Part shown: piece by piece, positions 9,019 through 17,941 of the stretch | Position numbering within the stretch: position 1 is the first letter of the stretch | Layout of the letters: each line of letters begins with the position of its first letter | From: Flammeovirga sp. OC4 | Lineage (GTDB): Bacteria; Bacteroidota; Bacteroidia; Cytophagales; Flammeovirgaceae | Assembly: GCF_000812565.1 (NCBI RefSeq) | Contig: NZ_JTAM01000037.1 | Span: forward strand, 1 to 64,000 | Reading direction: 5' to 3' | DNA length: 64,000 bases | Notes under the pieces: generated by a model | What the model saw: only the letters and a program-made list of their open reading frames with translations | The model's database searches: none | Told to the model about the DNA's origin: nothing | Position numbers and translations under genes: made by a program

Positions 9019-9453
9019 ATGAAAAAAGATGAATTAAGATCAGAGTGCCCTATCAATTATGCCTTGGAATACCTTGGGGATAAGTGGACATTATTGGTGA
9101 TTAGAGACCTTGTTTTTGAGGGAAAAAAATTCTTTAAAGAGATCCTGAATTCGAAGGAAGGCATCGCTACAAACATCCTTACTGACCGTTTAAAACGATT
9201 AGAAAGTTTGGGCATTGTGGAGTCTCGACCTTATGAAAAACAAAGAAAATTCAAAGTTTACTCACTGACAGACAAGGGAATAGATTTAATTCCAGTTTTA
9301 TTAGAATTAATTGTTTGGTCTGCTAAACATAAGGAGGGCTTAAATGTGAGTTCAGAGTTTATTGAACTCGTAAAAAAGGATAAAGAAGGAGTAATTCAAG
9401 CTATTACAGAAAGTGTAGGGACTAATAAATTTAGTGCGAATCGCGAAGCATAA
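9019..9453 (+). CDS. HxlR-family winged-helix regulator
   Basis: A 144-residue transcription factor. The HxlR signature is clear: CPINYALEYLGDKWTLLVIRDL with the conserved early Cys (~10), then GKKFFKEILNSKEGIATNILTDRLKRLESLGIVESRPY as the recognition helix and wing. I chose the ATG at 9019; an in-frame TTG at 8998 would place coding sequence over the second operator. HxlR proteins often sense thiol-reactive compounds through the N-terminal Cys. It diverges from the SnoaL-like gene pair and probably represses both directions through the TTGCA dyads. Confidence 0.9.
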   Translation: MKKDELRSECPINYALEYLGDKWTLLVIRDLVFEGKKFFKEILNSKEGIATNILTDRLKRLESLGIVESRPYEKQRKFKVYSLTDKGIDLIPVLLELIVWSAKHKEGLNVSSEFIELVKKDKEGVIQAITESVGTNKFSANREA

Positions 9454-9653
9454 GGTAAGTTGATTTTTTTTGAAAAGTTTTTTTTAAAAAAACAGTAATT
9501 CAGTTTTGATGTGTGGATGTTAGAATGCAATGTCCACACATTTACCTCATTCATTAAGGACAAATGTTGTATTCAATAATTTGAGTCATAGTGTTTTTTT
9601 TATAATTTGAATAAGCCAAATATTAAGAATTTGCGTCAACTCAAAAAATAACT

Positions 9654-10160
9654 ATGAAACTACTTGAACACACAACAACCTGGGCCAAAGGTGATATCTA
9701 CCAAGGAAAAGTGATGTTAAGCACTGGCATTCTCCTCCTCATTGTTGGTATAATGATCCTAAGAAGCAATTATGAATTATTAAAAGGAACTTTGATTCCT
9801 ATATCATTAGCAGTGATAATGCTATTGGGATATGGAGGTTTTCTAACTTTCACTAGAAATAGTCATCTGACCAATGTAGAATCAATTTATAAAGAAAGTC
9901 CAGCAAAGGCGATTGAACAAGAGTTTGAAAAAGCAAAAAAAGATCACGAGGCGTATTCCAAATTAAAACCTGTATGGGCGTTATTGATCGTCTTATCTTT
10001 GGGTTTGTTCTTTATTTTTAAAACAGACTATCTCAAAGGGCTTTCTCTTGGGCTTGTAGGTCTTTTCTTTCTAGCATTAATAATTGATACGAATCTTCAT
10101 TTCAGGTTAAAACCCTATTTTGACCTACTTAGTAATTTCTCATTAAATAACAATCTATGA
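9654..10160 (+). CDS. Four-helix inner-membrane protein next to bestrophin
   Basis: A 168-residue integral membrane protein with predicted helices at about 22-39, 44-66, 105-122 and 128-144. An acidic/basic cytoplasmic stretch (EQEFEKAKKDHEAYSKLKP, ~87-105) separates the two helix pairs. I recognise no named family. Its stop overlaps the start of the bestrophin gene by four bases (ATGA), so the two are translationally coupled; it may be an accessory subunit or regulator of that channel. Confidence 0.75.
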   Translation: MKLLEHTTTWAKGDIYQGKVMLSTGILLLIVGIMILRSNYELLKGTLIPISLAVIMLLGYGGFLTFTRNSHLTNVESIYKESPAKAIEQEFEKAKKDHEAYSKLKPVWALLIVLSLGLFFIFKTDYLKGLSLGLVGLFFLALIIDTNLHFRLKPYFDLLSNFSLNNNL

Positions 10161-11191
10161 TTATTTCAAAAAGTATTGGATTAAAAAAATTAATACAATG
10201 GTCAGGCGTCCATATGCTATGGCTTTTAATTTTTATGACTTCAGTGGCTGCTCTTTATTATTTTAAAGTGATAGAAATTAGCATTCCATGGTTACCTGTC
10301 TCTGTCATCGGTACTGCTGTAGCTTTTTACGTTGGTTTTAAAAATAATCAAGCTTATAATAGAATGTGGGAAGCTCGAAAAATTTGGGGAGGAATTATTA
10401 ACGATAGTAGAACTTGGGGAATGATGGTGGATGGTTTTATTACAAACCAATTTACCAATGAAAAGGTCAGTGAAAACGAAATAAAAGCCATCAAAAAAAG
10501 ACTAATTTACAGACATATTGGTTGGCTTTATGCTCACCGGAGCCAACTTTTAGTCCCTGCCCCCTGGGAACATTCGAGTCAGAAGGGGCATATTGGAAAT
10601 AGAGCGAAGTATTTTCAGAAAAATTTCGGTATTGGTTTAGTAGATGATGAAGTGACTAAATCTGAGTTAAAAAACTTTTTACCACCCACTGAATACGACC
10701 GATTGATCAACTATGCCAATACTGCTACCCAAATCATCAATGAACAATCTCGTGAATTAACTCAATTGCGAGCGTCGGATTTAATAGAGGATTTCAGGCA
10801 TATGGAAATGACTAAAATACTCTCCAATTTCTACACTTTACAAGGGAAAAATGAACGAATCAAAAAGTTTCCCTTACCTCGACAGTATGCCAATATCAGT
10901 AGGTATTTTGTGACCATTCTTATCGCTTTACTCCCCTTCAGTATGATTCCAGAATTAATAAAATTAGGCAGTTGGGGAATTTGGATTTCTGTTCCCATTT
11001 CTGCCTTGGTTGGCTGGGTTTACCTGATGATGGAGATCGTTGGAGATTATTCAGAAAATCCATTTCAAGGAATGGGCAATGATATACCAATGCTATCACT
11101 CTGCCGAATTATTGAAATTGATCTTCTTCAGATGCTAGGGGAAACAGATTTACCAGCTCCGATTCAACCTAAGAATGATATTTTGATGTAA
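10157..11191 (+). CDS. Bestrophin-family ion channel
   Basis: A 344-residue membrane protein of the bacterial bestrophin (UPF0187/YneE) family, which forms pentameric ion channels. The hallmark segment NNQAYNRMWEARKIWGGIINDSRTW (~63-88) follows two N-terminal transmembrane helices. Two more hydrophobic segments lie near 249-267 and 271-290, and EIVGDYSENPFQG near the C terminus matches the conserved family end. It is the second gene of a coupled pair with a small membrane protein. Ion selectivity cannot be read from the sequence. Confidence 0.9.
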   Translation: MIISKSIGLKKLIQWSGVHMLWLLIFMTSVAALYYFKVIEISIPWLPVSVIGTAVAFYVGFKNNQAYNRMWEARKIWGGIINDSRTWGMMVDGFITNQFTNEKVSENEIKAIKKRLIYRHIGWLYAHRSQLLVPAPWEHSSQKGHIGNRAKYFQKNFGIGLVDDEVTKSELKNFLPPTEYDRLINYANTATQIINEQSRELTQLRASDLIEDFRHMEMTKILSNFYTLQGKNERIKKFPLPRQYANISRYFVTILIALLPFSMIPELIKLGSWGIWISVPISALVGWVYLMMEIVGDYSENPFQGMGNDIPMLSLCRIIEIDLLQMLGETDLPAPIQPKNDILM

Positions 11192-11243
11192 AATTAATCA
11201 CAAAAGAAACTATTACGAATAAAGAATAGTCCTATTTAGAAAT

Positions 11244-11290
11244 GCCCTTATTGATAACAAATAGTTGTTGATAAGGGCTATTATTTTAAA
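11244..11290 (+). terminator. Terminator of the bestrophin operon
   Basis: GCCCTTAT (11244-11251) pairs perfectly with ATAAGGGC (11271-11278), followed by TATTATTTT. It lies 50 bases after the bestrophin stop codon. Confidence 0.7.
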
Positions 11291-11735
11291 ATAACAATTT
11301 TACTTTTTCACAGATAAACACTATAACAACACAAACATGAAAAATTTGTATTTATCAATGACCAAACCTTAAAACGATTTCAATACTGTTGTAAATTAAG
11401 TCAGCGTATTCTCTATATCTTGCTTCTGTTAGCCCTACTTTAGAAAAAAAAAAGGAATAAAAAAACTTATAAAATGAACTAATATTCACACTAAAATAAT
11501 CTGTATTATAAATTTAAAAATTAGATTATCAACGATTTACAAGTATTACAAAATAATATTATATTAGATATTTACAATAATTACTTCGTATTATTATATT
11601 TGTATGTAATGTATGATTCACTAAACATTATTTTTACAACTTTTGTAATACTATTGAAAAAATTTCCATTTAGAGGAAAAAAGGCATTGCATCATTATCA
11701 TAACATTAAATACTAGGTTATAATGAGAGACCTAG
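11291..11735 (+). promoter_or_regulatory. AT-rich spacer with candidate promoter for the SpoIIE gene
   Basis: No gene is seen in these ~445 bases. TATATTTG at 11595-11602 fits the Bacteroidota -7 box TAnnTTTG; no convincing -33 TTTG precedes it at the expected distance, and the implied leader of ~125 bases is long. Confidence 0.35.
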
Positions 11736-13196
11736 ATGCTAGTAGTACTTATCTCCAATTTAATTATTATACTCTTTCCTATGAAATTTGATTTATTCAA
11801 TTTTTTCAAGATTAAGACGAAAGTCTTTTTATCCATTGAGATTGCTTTCATTATAATTTTTCTATTTTTAGATTTAAAAACGGAAATAGTTTCACTTTCA
11901 TTTCTTACACTCATACAGGTAGGAATTGTTCTATTTTCATCACAATCAGAAAAGTGGACTTGGATATTGCATCTTCAAATATTACTACTCACAGCGATAG
12001 TTACCACAATTTCCTTTATAGGAGGGGGAATTACATCTCCAGTCATCTATTTCTATATTCCAACAATGGCGGTAAGTTTCTTGTTTTTTGATCTAAAAAC
12101 AGGAGCCATGTATACTGCTCTTATATTAGTTTTAGCTATAATTTTGTCTGTAGTTTCTATCAATGAGTGGTCACCTTCTAATGGAATCGCACTAACAGAA
12201 TTACAAAATAATATCTTTTTCGCTTTGGTATTAGTCGGGGCGAGTACAGATACCCTTTGGACAATTGTCCAATATGAAATTGCTCGTAATAAAGGGGAAA
12301 ATGAGTTAAAACTGTATCACGATGAAATTATTCAGCAAGAAGAAGAACTTCGTCAGCAGCAAGAAGAGTTAATTTCAACTAGGGAACATGAACTTGAATT
12401 AGCTAAAACAAAAACAACCGCACTTGAAGAAGAACAACGTAGGATAAAGGCGGAACAAGATTTATTTGTTATTCAAGAGGCCTTAAAATATACTTCTGAG
12501 ATTCAAAAAATTACGCTTCCTGGAAATGAAATATTAAAGGATTTCTTCAATGAACACACTCTAGTGTATAAACCCAAAGAATCAATCAGTGGTGATTTCT
12601 ACTATGTCAACGATTATAATAAAATTACGATGGTAGTAGTAGGTGACTGTAAAGGGCATGCTATTAGTGCCACTCTACTCACAATGGTCATTTCAGGGTA
12701 CTTTGATTCTCTACAGGAACTCCCCTATTACCCAAGCCTCCTTTTGTACAATTTACATGATTATCTAATCAATAAGTTTGATCACAAAATTGACGATAAA
12801 GAGCAATTTAAACATGAAGTGAATTTATCAATTGCTTATTTCCAAGGAAATAACATGATTTATACATCTGCTAACGGTAGAGGTATTCTAGTCCAAGAAG
12901 ATAATGTCAATGAACTTCCTCATACAAATGCTCCTATTGGAGATCGATTTAACTTAATCAAAAACTTCAAAGACGTAGAGTTCTCGATCTCTCCTGATGA
13001 TGTGGTTGTATTGTTTACGGATGGTTTGACTAAAATTGGGCAAACTGAGAAAACCGAGGACCTTATAAAAATAAGTAAGGAGTTCTATGGTAAATATGAA
13101 AAAGATTGGACAGCACAGATTCAAAAATATATCAGTAAAAACTTCGCTTCTGAACAAGATGATGATATTACGGTTTTAGCTTTTAATCTGAATTAA
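11736..13196 (+). CDS. Membrane-bound SpoIIE/PP2C-type phosphatase
   Basis: A 486-residue signalling protein. The N-terminal ~180 residues carry about six hydrophobic helices (a membrane sensor module). A Glu/Gln-rich coiled coil follows (~185-245, e.g. QQEEELRQQQEEL). Residues ~260-486 form a SpoIIE/RsbU-type PP2C phosphatase with metal-binding motifs SGDFYYV (Asp287), VVGDCKGHAISATL (Asp304), VVLFTDGLT and the terminal DDDITVL. Such enzymes dephosphorylate anti-sigma-factor antagonists or act in other phospho-switches; no partner gene is adjacent. The start at 11736 is tentative; Met16 (11781) is an alternative. It is convergent with the GH2 gene, with a shared terminator between them. Confidence 0.85.
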   Translation: MLVVLISNLIIILFPMKFDLFNFFKIKTKVFLSIEIAFIIIFLFLDLKTEIVSLSFLTLIQVGIVLFSSQSEKWTWILHLQILLLTAIVTTISFIGGGITSPVIYFYIPTMAVSFLFFDLKTGAMYTALILVLAIILSVVSINEWSPSNGIALTELQNNIFFALVLVGASTDTLWTIVQYEIARNKGENELKLYHDEIIQQEEELRQQQEELISTREHELELAKTKTTALEEEQRRIKAEQDLFVIQEALKYTSEIQKITLPGNEILKDFFNEHTLVYKPKESISGDFYYVNDYNKITMVVVGDCKGHAISATLLTMVISGYFDSLQELPYYPSLLLYNLHDYLINKFDHKIDDKEQFKHEVNLSIAYFQGNNMIYTSANGRGILVQEDNVNELPHTNAPIGDRFNLIKNFKDVEFSISPDDVVVLFTDGLTKIGQTEKTEDLIKISKEFYGKYEKDWTAQIQKYISKNFASEQDDDITVLAFNLN

Positions 13197-13253
13197 AAAC
13201 TAAGGAGTACTACTCAACGAATAGGAAAGGGTCGGGGTACTATTCACCTTTTT

Positions 13254-13305
13254 TACCTCATCATAAATCCACTTTTAAATCATGGGTTTATGATGAGGTA
13301 TTTTT
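13254..13305. terminator. Bidirectional terminator between convergent genes
   Basis: A perfect 14-bp stem, TACCTCATCATAAA (13254-13267) with its complement at 13287-13300, is followed by TTTTTAT. It serves the SpoIIE-type gene from the left and possibly the GH2 gene from the right. Confidence 0.8.
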
Positions 13306-13326
13306 ATACAACTGCTTTGAATTGAT

Positions 13327-15846
13327 TTATTGAAGGTCGATCAAGAGTTCATTACTTTTTAGAGTTCCTACTGTAGCATAAACCTTCCCACTTCCCAATT
13401 GTGTTTTTGCTCTAAGCATGGCTAGTGCTCTACCCTTATGAGATTTCACTTGATTCGTGTTATGAGGCGATACATTCATTTCTGAACCATTATCTACACC
13501 GATCAACTCTAACTCTTCTGACACATGGAATATTACTTGCTCTTCTAAGTTTTTAATTTCGTGTCCTTGTTCATCCAACATTTTCACTTTGACATGAGCA
13601 ACATCATATTGATTGGCTTTCATCTGGGAGCGGTCTGATTCAACGACAATTTTAGCTACTTTTCCTACGGTATTTAATACATACTCTTGTACTTTCTGAC
13701 CTTGATTATAGCCTACCACTTTCAACTCTCCCTTTTGATAAGGTACTAACCATTTGATGATATTGTCAGTTGAAGTGAAATCTGAAAGAGATTGTTTCCC
13801 TAAGCTTTTCCCATTAAGAAAAAGTTCAGCTTCTTCACAATTTGTATAGGCTTGCACTACAATTTCCTCTCCTTTTTTATAATTCCAATGTTCATTGACC
13901 TTATACCATTCCCATAATCTCAATTCTGCCCATACTGGTGGTTTTCTTAACTGTATATCAAATTTCCAACCTCCCTTTTGACTATAGGAGTATTCTGATA
14001 TTGAAGCAGGTGTAGTGACCATATATACTTTTGGTTCTTCCTTCCATAAACACTCAAAGAAATGCCCTCTAGGGTTTTTGAAACCGGCAAAATCAAATAG
14101 AGAAATATTTAATCCTTTTCGAGGCCACAAACCCGCCTCTCCTAAATAGGCAAAACCTGTCCATACAAAAATGCCTGGAATAAAATCTCTTTCTTGCACC
14201 GCTTTCCACTCTGAATAGGCCACCCAGTTTTCTGATCCCAACATCATTTTATGAGGAAAAGCGGCATGGGCTGCATCATAATCTATCTCTCTATAATTAA
14301 GTCCTAAAATATCAACGGCATCAGCATATCCACTTGCAAAAGCAATGGAGGGACGAACGCTTCCACAAACTGTTGGGCGTGTTGTATCTTCTTCTTTGAC
14401 CCACTTAGATAACTGATGAGCAATGATAGAAAGAGAATCTACGCCACCCGTTACTTTATCAAATACAGGTTTAATGATTGTTGTATCAAAAGTAGGTGTA
14501 TCTTCATACTCTCTGATTCCATTTTTAAGTTTAGCATAGGTCTTAGAGTAAGCAGGGAAAGTCCATTCAATTTCATTCCCAATACTCCACATGATTACTG
14601 AAGGATGGTTATAATCTCTTCGAATCAAATCTTTCAAATCACGTTCTGCCCACTCTCTAAAGATTTCAGGGTACCCAGTCGAAATATCTTTGGGTGCTTT
14701 CTTTCCACCTAAACAGTTCATCATTTTCCCTTTAGGAACATACCACTCATCAAATGCTTCGTTCATCACCAAAAAGCCCATTTCATCGCATAAATCCATC
14801 AGTAGTGGTGAATGTGGATTGTGTGCCATTCGAATTGCATTTACACCTACTGACTTCAATTTTTTCAAACGAAAAACCCAGTGATCTCGTACAGCGGCTG
14901 CACCTACTGCTCCAACATCATGATGTAAATTGACTCCCTTAATTTTTACATTTTGCCCATTCAAGAAAAAGCCTTTTTGTGAATCAAATTCAAAGTCTCT
15001 AATACCAAAATGCTCTTCTGTTTCATCGACGACTTGACCTTTCTCTATCACTTGAACTTTAGCAGTGTATAAATAAGGGTGATCTATCCCCCAGCGTTTT
15101 GGTTGAATGACTTGTAATTTTTGATCAATGATATCTCCTGTAATGGCTTTTGCTTCACTTTCAGTAACCACTTTACGCTCTTCATCCAAAATACTAACCT
15201 TCACGGAAGTCTGTTTTGACCTTCCCTTGATCGTTGTTTTTACACGAACAATAGCATCCTTTTTTGATAGTTTAGATGTTTCTATTCGAATGCCCCATTG
15301 TGGTATATGTGTTTTAGAGGTTTTTACTAATCTCACATCACGATAAATCCCCGAACCAGTGTACCAACGTGAATCTACAAAGTTGGAATGATCCACTTTT
15401 ACGGCTATCACATTTTCTTCTCCATATTGCAGATGATCAGAAAGTGAATAAGAAAAACTAGAATATCCACTTGGTCTAAATCCTAGCTTTGTTCCATTAA
15501 TATAGACTGTGGAATTACAATACACTCCATCAAATTCAACCCAAATCTCTCTGCCTTTATCGGATGTTGGAACAGTAAATGTTTTTCGATACCACCCTAT
15601 TCCTCCTTCAGTAAAACCAGTACTCGAAGCACCTTTATCTTTTTGGTAACCTCCTAAAATACTCCAATCATGCGGTAATCTGATGGCCTCCCAAGTGGTG
15701 TCATCATAGGCTTTCTGTTCCGCATTTTGTTGTTCGTTTTTGATAAACTTCCATCCAAAGTTAAAATCATCTACTGATCGTTTTTTGGTTTGACTGCATG
15801 AAGTGAAAGCCAAGAATAAAATAAGTAGTAATACAGTTGGTCTCAT
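13327..15846 (-). CDS. GH2 beta-galactosidase-like lipoprotein
   Basis: An 839-residue glycoside hydrolase family 2 enzyme, probably surface- or periplasm-anchored: lipobox ending at Cys17 (LAFTSC). The N-terminal sugar-binding jelly roll (~25-180, GIGWYRKTF) and immunoglobulin-like domain (~185-285) precede the TIM barrel (~295-600), with GVNLHHDVGAVG, the acid/base Glu425 in SIGNEIE and the likely nucleophile Glu539 in LGSENW. C-terminal DUF4982-like and Ig-like domains follow. GH2 covers beta-galactosidase, beta-glucuronidase and beta-mannosidase; the layout with DUF4982 fits beta-galactosidase best. It lies downstream of a sulfatase and a GH29 fucosidase on the same strand, suggesting joint attack on a sulfated glycan. 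A terminator separates it from the sulfatase. Confidence 0.9.
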   Translation of the reverse strand: MRPTVLLLILFLAFTSCSQTKKRSVDDFNFGWKFIKNEQQNAEQKAYDDTTWEAIRLPHDWSILGGYQKDKGASSTGFTEGGIGWYRKTFTVPTSDKGREIWVEFDGVYCNSTVYINGTKLGFRPSGYSSFSYSLSDHLQYGEENVIAVKVDHSNFVDSRWYTGSGIYRDVRLVKTSKTHIPQWGIRIETSKLSKKDAIVRVKTTIKGRSKQTSVKVSILDEERKVVTESEAKAITGDIIDQKLQVIQPKRWGIDHPYLYTAKVQVIEKGQVVDETEEHFGIRDFEFDSQKGFFLNGQNVKIKGVNLHHDVGAVGAAAVRDHWVFRLKKLKSVGVNAIRMAHNPHSPLLMDLCDEMGFLVMNEAFDEWYVPKGKMMNCLGGKKAPKDISTGYPEIFREWAERDLKDLIRRDYNHPSVIMWSIGNEIEWTFPAYSKTYAKLKNGIREYEDTPTFDTTIIKPVFDKVTGGVDSLSIIAHQLSKWVKEEDTTRPTVCGSVRPSIAFASGYADAVDILGLNYREIDYDAAHAAFPHKMMLGSENWVAYSEWKAVQERDFIPGIFVWTGFAYLGEAGLWPRKGLNISLFDFAGFKNPRGHFFECLWKEEPKVYMVTTPASISEYSYSQKGGWKFDIQLRKPPVWAELRLWEWYKVNEHWNYKKGEEIVVQAYTNCEEAELFLNGKSLGKQSLSDFTSTDNIIKWLVPYQKGELKVVGYNQGQKVQEYVLNTVGKVAKIVVESDRSQMKANQYDVAHVKVKMLDEQGHEIKNLEEQVIFHVSEELELIGVDNGSEMNVSPHNTNQVKSHKGRALAMLRAKTQLGSGKVYATVGTLKSNELLIDLQ

Positions 15847-15900
15847 ACCTTATTTAAGTTTGTTAGTTGAGTTCATATAATCTGATAGTGAATGTAAAAG

Positions 15901-15955
15901 AAATACCCTCCCTTTAAGTAAAAAAATTTAACCAAAAGAGAGGGTATTTAGTGTA
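15901..15955 (-). terminator. Terminator between sulfatase and GH2 genes
   Basis: AAATACCCTC (15901-15910) pairs perfectly with GAGGGTATTT (15940-15949). On the minus strand it follows the sulfatase stop codon and ends in a short T-rich run, so the GH2 gene may need its own promoter or read-through. Confidence 0.65.
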
Positions 15956-15972
15956 TGAGTGAGAAATTGTTC

Positions 15973-17583
15973 TTATTCTGATAACGTTTTTGTATCCCAA
16001 TACTTCTCAACGATTGCCTGAATTTCCGGATAGTTTTCATCCGTTTCATTCAAATCTTCTCTTTGCTTTTTCAATTCTGACTTCAACTTTGCAATGATCT
16101 CTTGGTATTTTGGATCATCGTAGCGGTTATGTAATTCTTCTGGATCGTTTTTCAGATCATAAAACTCCCAAGTGTGAGGTGTTTCTCTTTCGATACCATA
16201 ATATTGTTTCGCCCAATAGTGCTTGGCATATTCTGACTCCGGTAAGTAATGTTTTCCGTAATAGAATACCAATTTGTAGTCCTCTGTACGTAAGCCGAAA
16301 TGTGCGGGTACATAATGGTGAATAATGTGCATCCAATAACGGTAGTAAGTTGCCGTTCTCCAATCTTTCTCTTCTTTCCCTTTTAGCGTTCTTGCAAAGC
16401 TTTTCCCTTGCATATACTCAGGTGCCTTTCCTCCTGCCATTTCAATTAATGTGGGTGCAAAATCCGTATTATTGATTAGAAGGTCAGTGTCTCTTCCTGC
16501 TTCAATAGTTTTAGGATAATGTACGATAAATGGCATACGCATCGACTCTTCATAAATCCAACGCTTGTCCTGTAAGTCATGTTCTCCCAACATCATTCCT
16601 TGATCGGCGGTGTAGACAATGATTGTATTTTCCCAAAGGCCTTCTTTCTTTAAATAATCAAATAAACGACCTAAGTTATCATCCACTCCTTTTACACAAC
16701 GTAAATATCTTTTCAAGTAATCTTGATAAGCAACATGTGCTGACTGTTGCCCTTTTAGAGAATCCTCATGGAAAAACTTATTATAGTTTCTGTACATATG
16801 ACGATCAGAAACGGAAGTACCAATATAGTTTATCAAAGAATCATTGGCTCCTCTTGTTGCTTCTGATCCCCAATTGGGTTGATAATACAAGCTTGAAGGT
16901 TCGGGGATTTCTGTATCTGCCAAGTAGTCTTCATAACGAGGTGCATACTCAAAGAAATCGTGTGGTGCTTTATAGTGATGCATCAAAAAGAACGGCTTGT
17001 CCTTATCTCTATTTTCTAAATATTCGATCGTCACATCTGTTATTACATCACTTGAATGACCTTCCGTTTTCACTTTATTTTTTGGCCACTCTCCTTTTCC
17101 TTTCTCATGGAATGAAGGATTGAAATATTTTCCTTGACCTGGCAATACCTTATAATAATCAAAAGCTGTAGGTTCAATATGTAAGTGCCACTTTCCAATG
17201 ATCGCTGTGCTGTAACCCAACTTTTTCATTTCTTTTGGTAAATACTGTTTTTCTGGCTCTAAACGAATATCCAAATCCAATACACCGTTGGTTTGAGGAT
17301 ACTGACCTGTGATAATTGAGGCTCTACTTGGTGTACAAATAGAGTTGTTACAAAAAGCATTATTAAAGCGAATTCCTTCGTCTGCTAGTTTATCCAAATT
17401 GGGTGTTGGATTTAAAGAAGATAAACGACCTCCATAAGCCCCAATAGCATGTGCAGCATGATCATCTGACATAATGTAGATAATGTTGGGCTTTTTCTTT
17501 TGAGCAAATGAAATTGCTGATGAAAACAAGATTGCGAGTAATAACCCTGTTTTTGTGAGTGTTTGAAGATTAAATATTTTCAT
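15973..17583 (-). CDS. S1-family sulfatase
   Basis: A 536-residue exported sulfatase. The signal peptide ends near SFAQ (~28). The catalytic site CTPSR (Cys83-Arg87) carries the Cys that becomes formylglycine, so a maturase elsewhere in the genome is required. Metal-binding MSDDH lies at ~38-42 and GKWHLH further on, with the second metal site in YTADQGMMLGEHD. Family S1 enzymes hydrolyse sulfate esters on glycans; the regiospecificity cannot be told here. It sits between GH29 fucosidase and GH2 genes on the same strand, so its likely role is desulfation of a fucose- or galactose-bearing algal polysaccharide. Confidence 0.9.
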   Translation of the reverse strand: MKIFNLQTLTKTGLLLAILFSSAISFAQKKKPNIIYIMSDDHAAHAIGAYGGRLSSLNPTPNLDKLADEGIRFNNAFCNNSICTPSRASIITGQYPQTNGVLDLDIRLEPEKQYLPKEMKKLGYSTAIIGKWHLHIEPTAFDYYKVLPGQGKYFNPSFHEKGKGEWPKNKVKTEGHSSDVITDVTIEYLENRDKDKPFFLMHHYKAPHDFFEYAPRYEDYLADTEIPEPSSLYYQPNWGSEATRGANDSLINYIGTSVSDRHMYRNYNKFFHEDSLKGQQSAHVAYQDYLKRYLRCVKGVDDNLGRLFDYLKKEGLWENTIIVYTADQGMMLGEHDLQDKRWIYEESMRMPFIVHYPKTIEAGRDTDLLINNTDFAPTLIEMAGGKAPEYMQGKSFARTLKGKEEKDWRTATYYRYWMHIIHHYVPAHFGLRTEDYKLVFYYGKHYLPESEYAKHYWAKQYYGIERETPHTWEFYDLKNDPEELHNRYDDPKYQEIIAKLKSELKKQREDLNETDENYPEIQAIVEKYWDTKTLSE

Positions 17584-17941
17584 TTCTGTGTTAATATAAT
17601 ATCTATTTTTTTATGCTCGGTTTAATTTGAGCTTGTTTTCGTTTTGTTGTTCGTGTTGCCGTTATATACAATACAACGGCCCAATAAGAAGTGTGCCCTG
17701 TAGAACCACAATTCCTTGTGGCACACGGACCATATCCATGTTTCAAGTGTTAAGCGTTAGCGTCACTTGGAACAGATCATTGGCGAAGTCTCCCGACTTC
17801 GAATATTAAGGTCACTCTTTCATTCATTTCGAAGTCGGGAGACTTCGCTTATAGGAAATCACAAGTGACGCCTACCGGCTTAACACTTGCGATATGAAAA
17901 TGAAGAAAATAGGTTTTGCGACATACCATGCCCCCTAGCTA
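17584..17941. repeat. Nested palindromic repeat block between sulfatase and GH29
   Basis: Nearly the whole spacer is made of inverted repeats. Two 21-bp arms (17783-17803 and 17828-17848) are exact complements, and each arm folds on itself (GAAGTC, GGGA loop, GACTTC). Outside them lie two CAAGTG/CACTTG hairpins in mirror orientation (17744-17769 and 17862-17889), each with a TTAA and a GC-rich inner stem. A third unit pairs GTGTGCC (17691-17697) with GGCACAC (17720-17726) around a CCACAA-TTCC-TTGTGG hairpin. No protein gene is credible here. Confidence 0.8.

Noticed and set aside
16623-17123. A 166-codon antisense frame inside the sulfatase gene.
   Set aside because: Complete overlap with the sulfatase's catalytic core; composition is typical of an antisense shadow.
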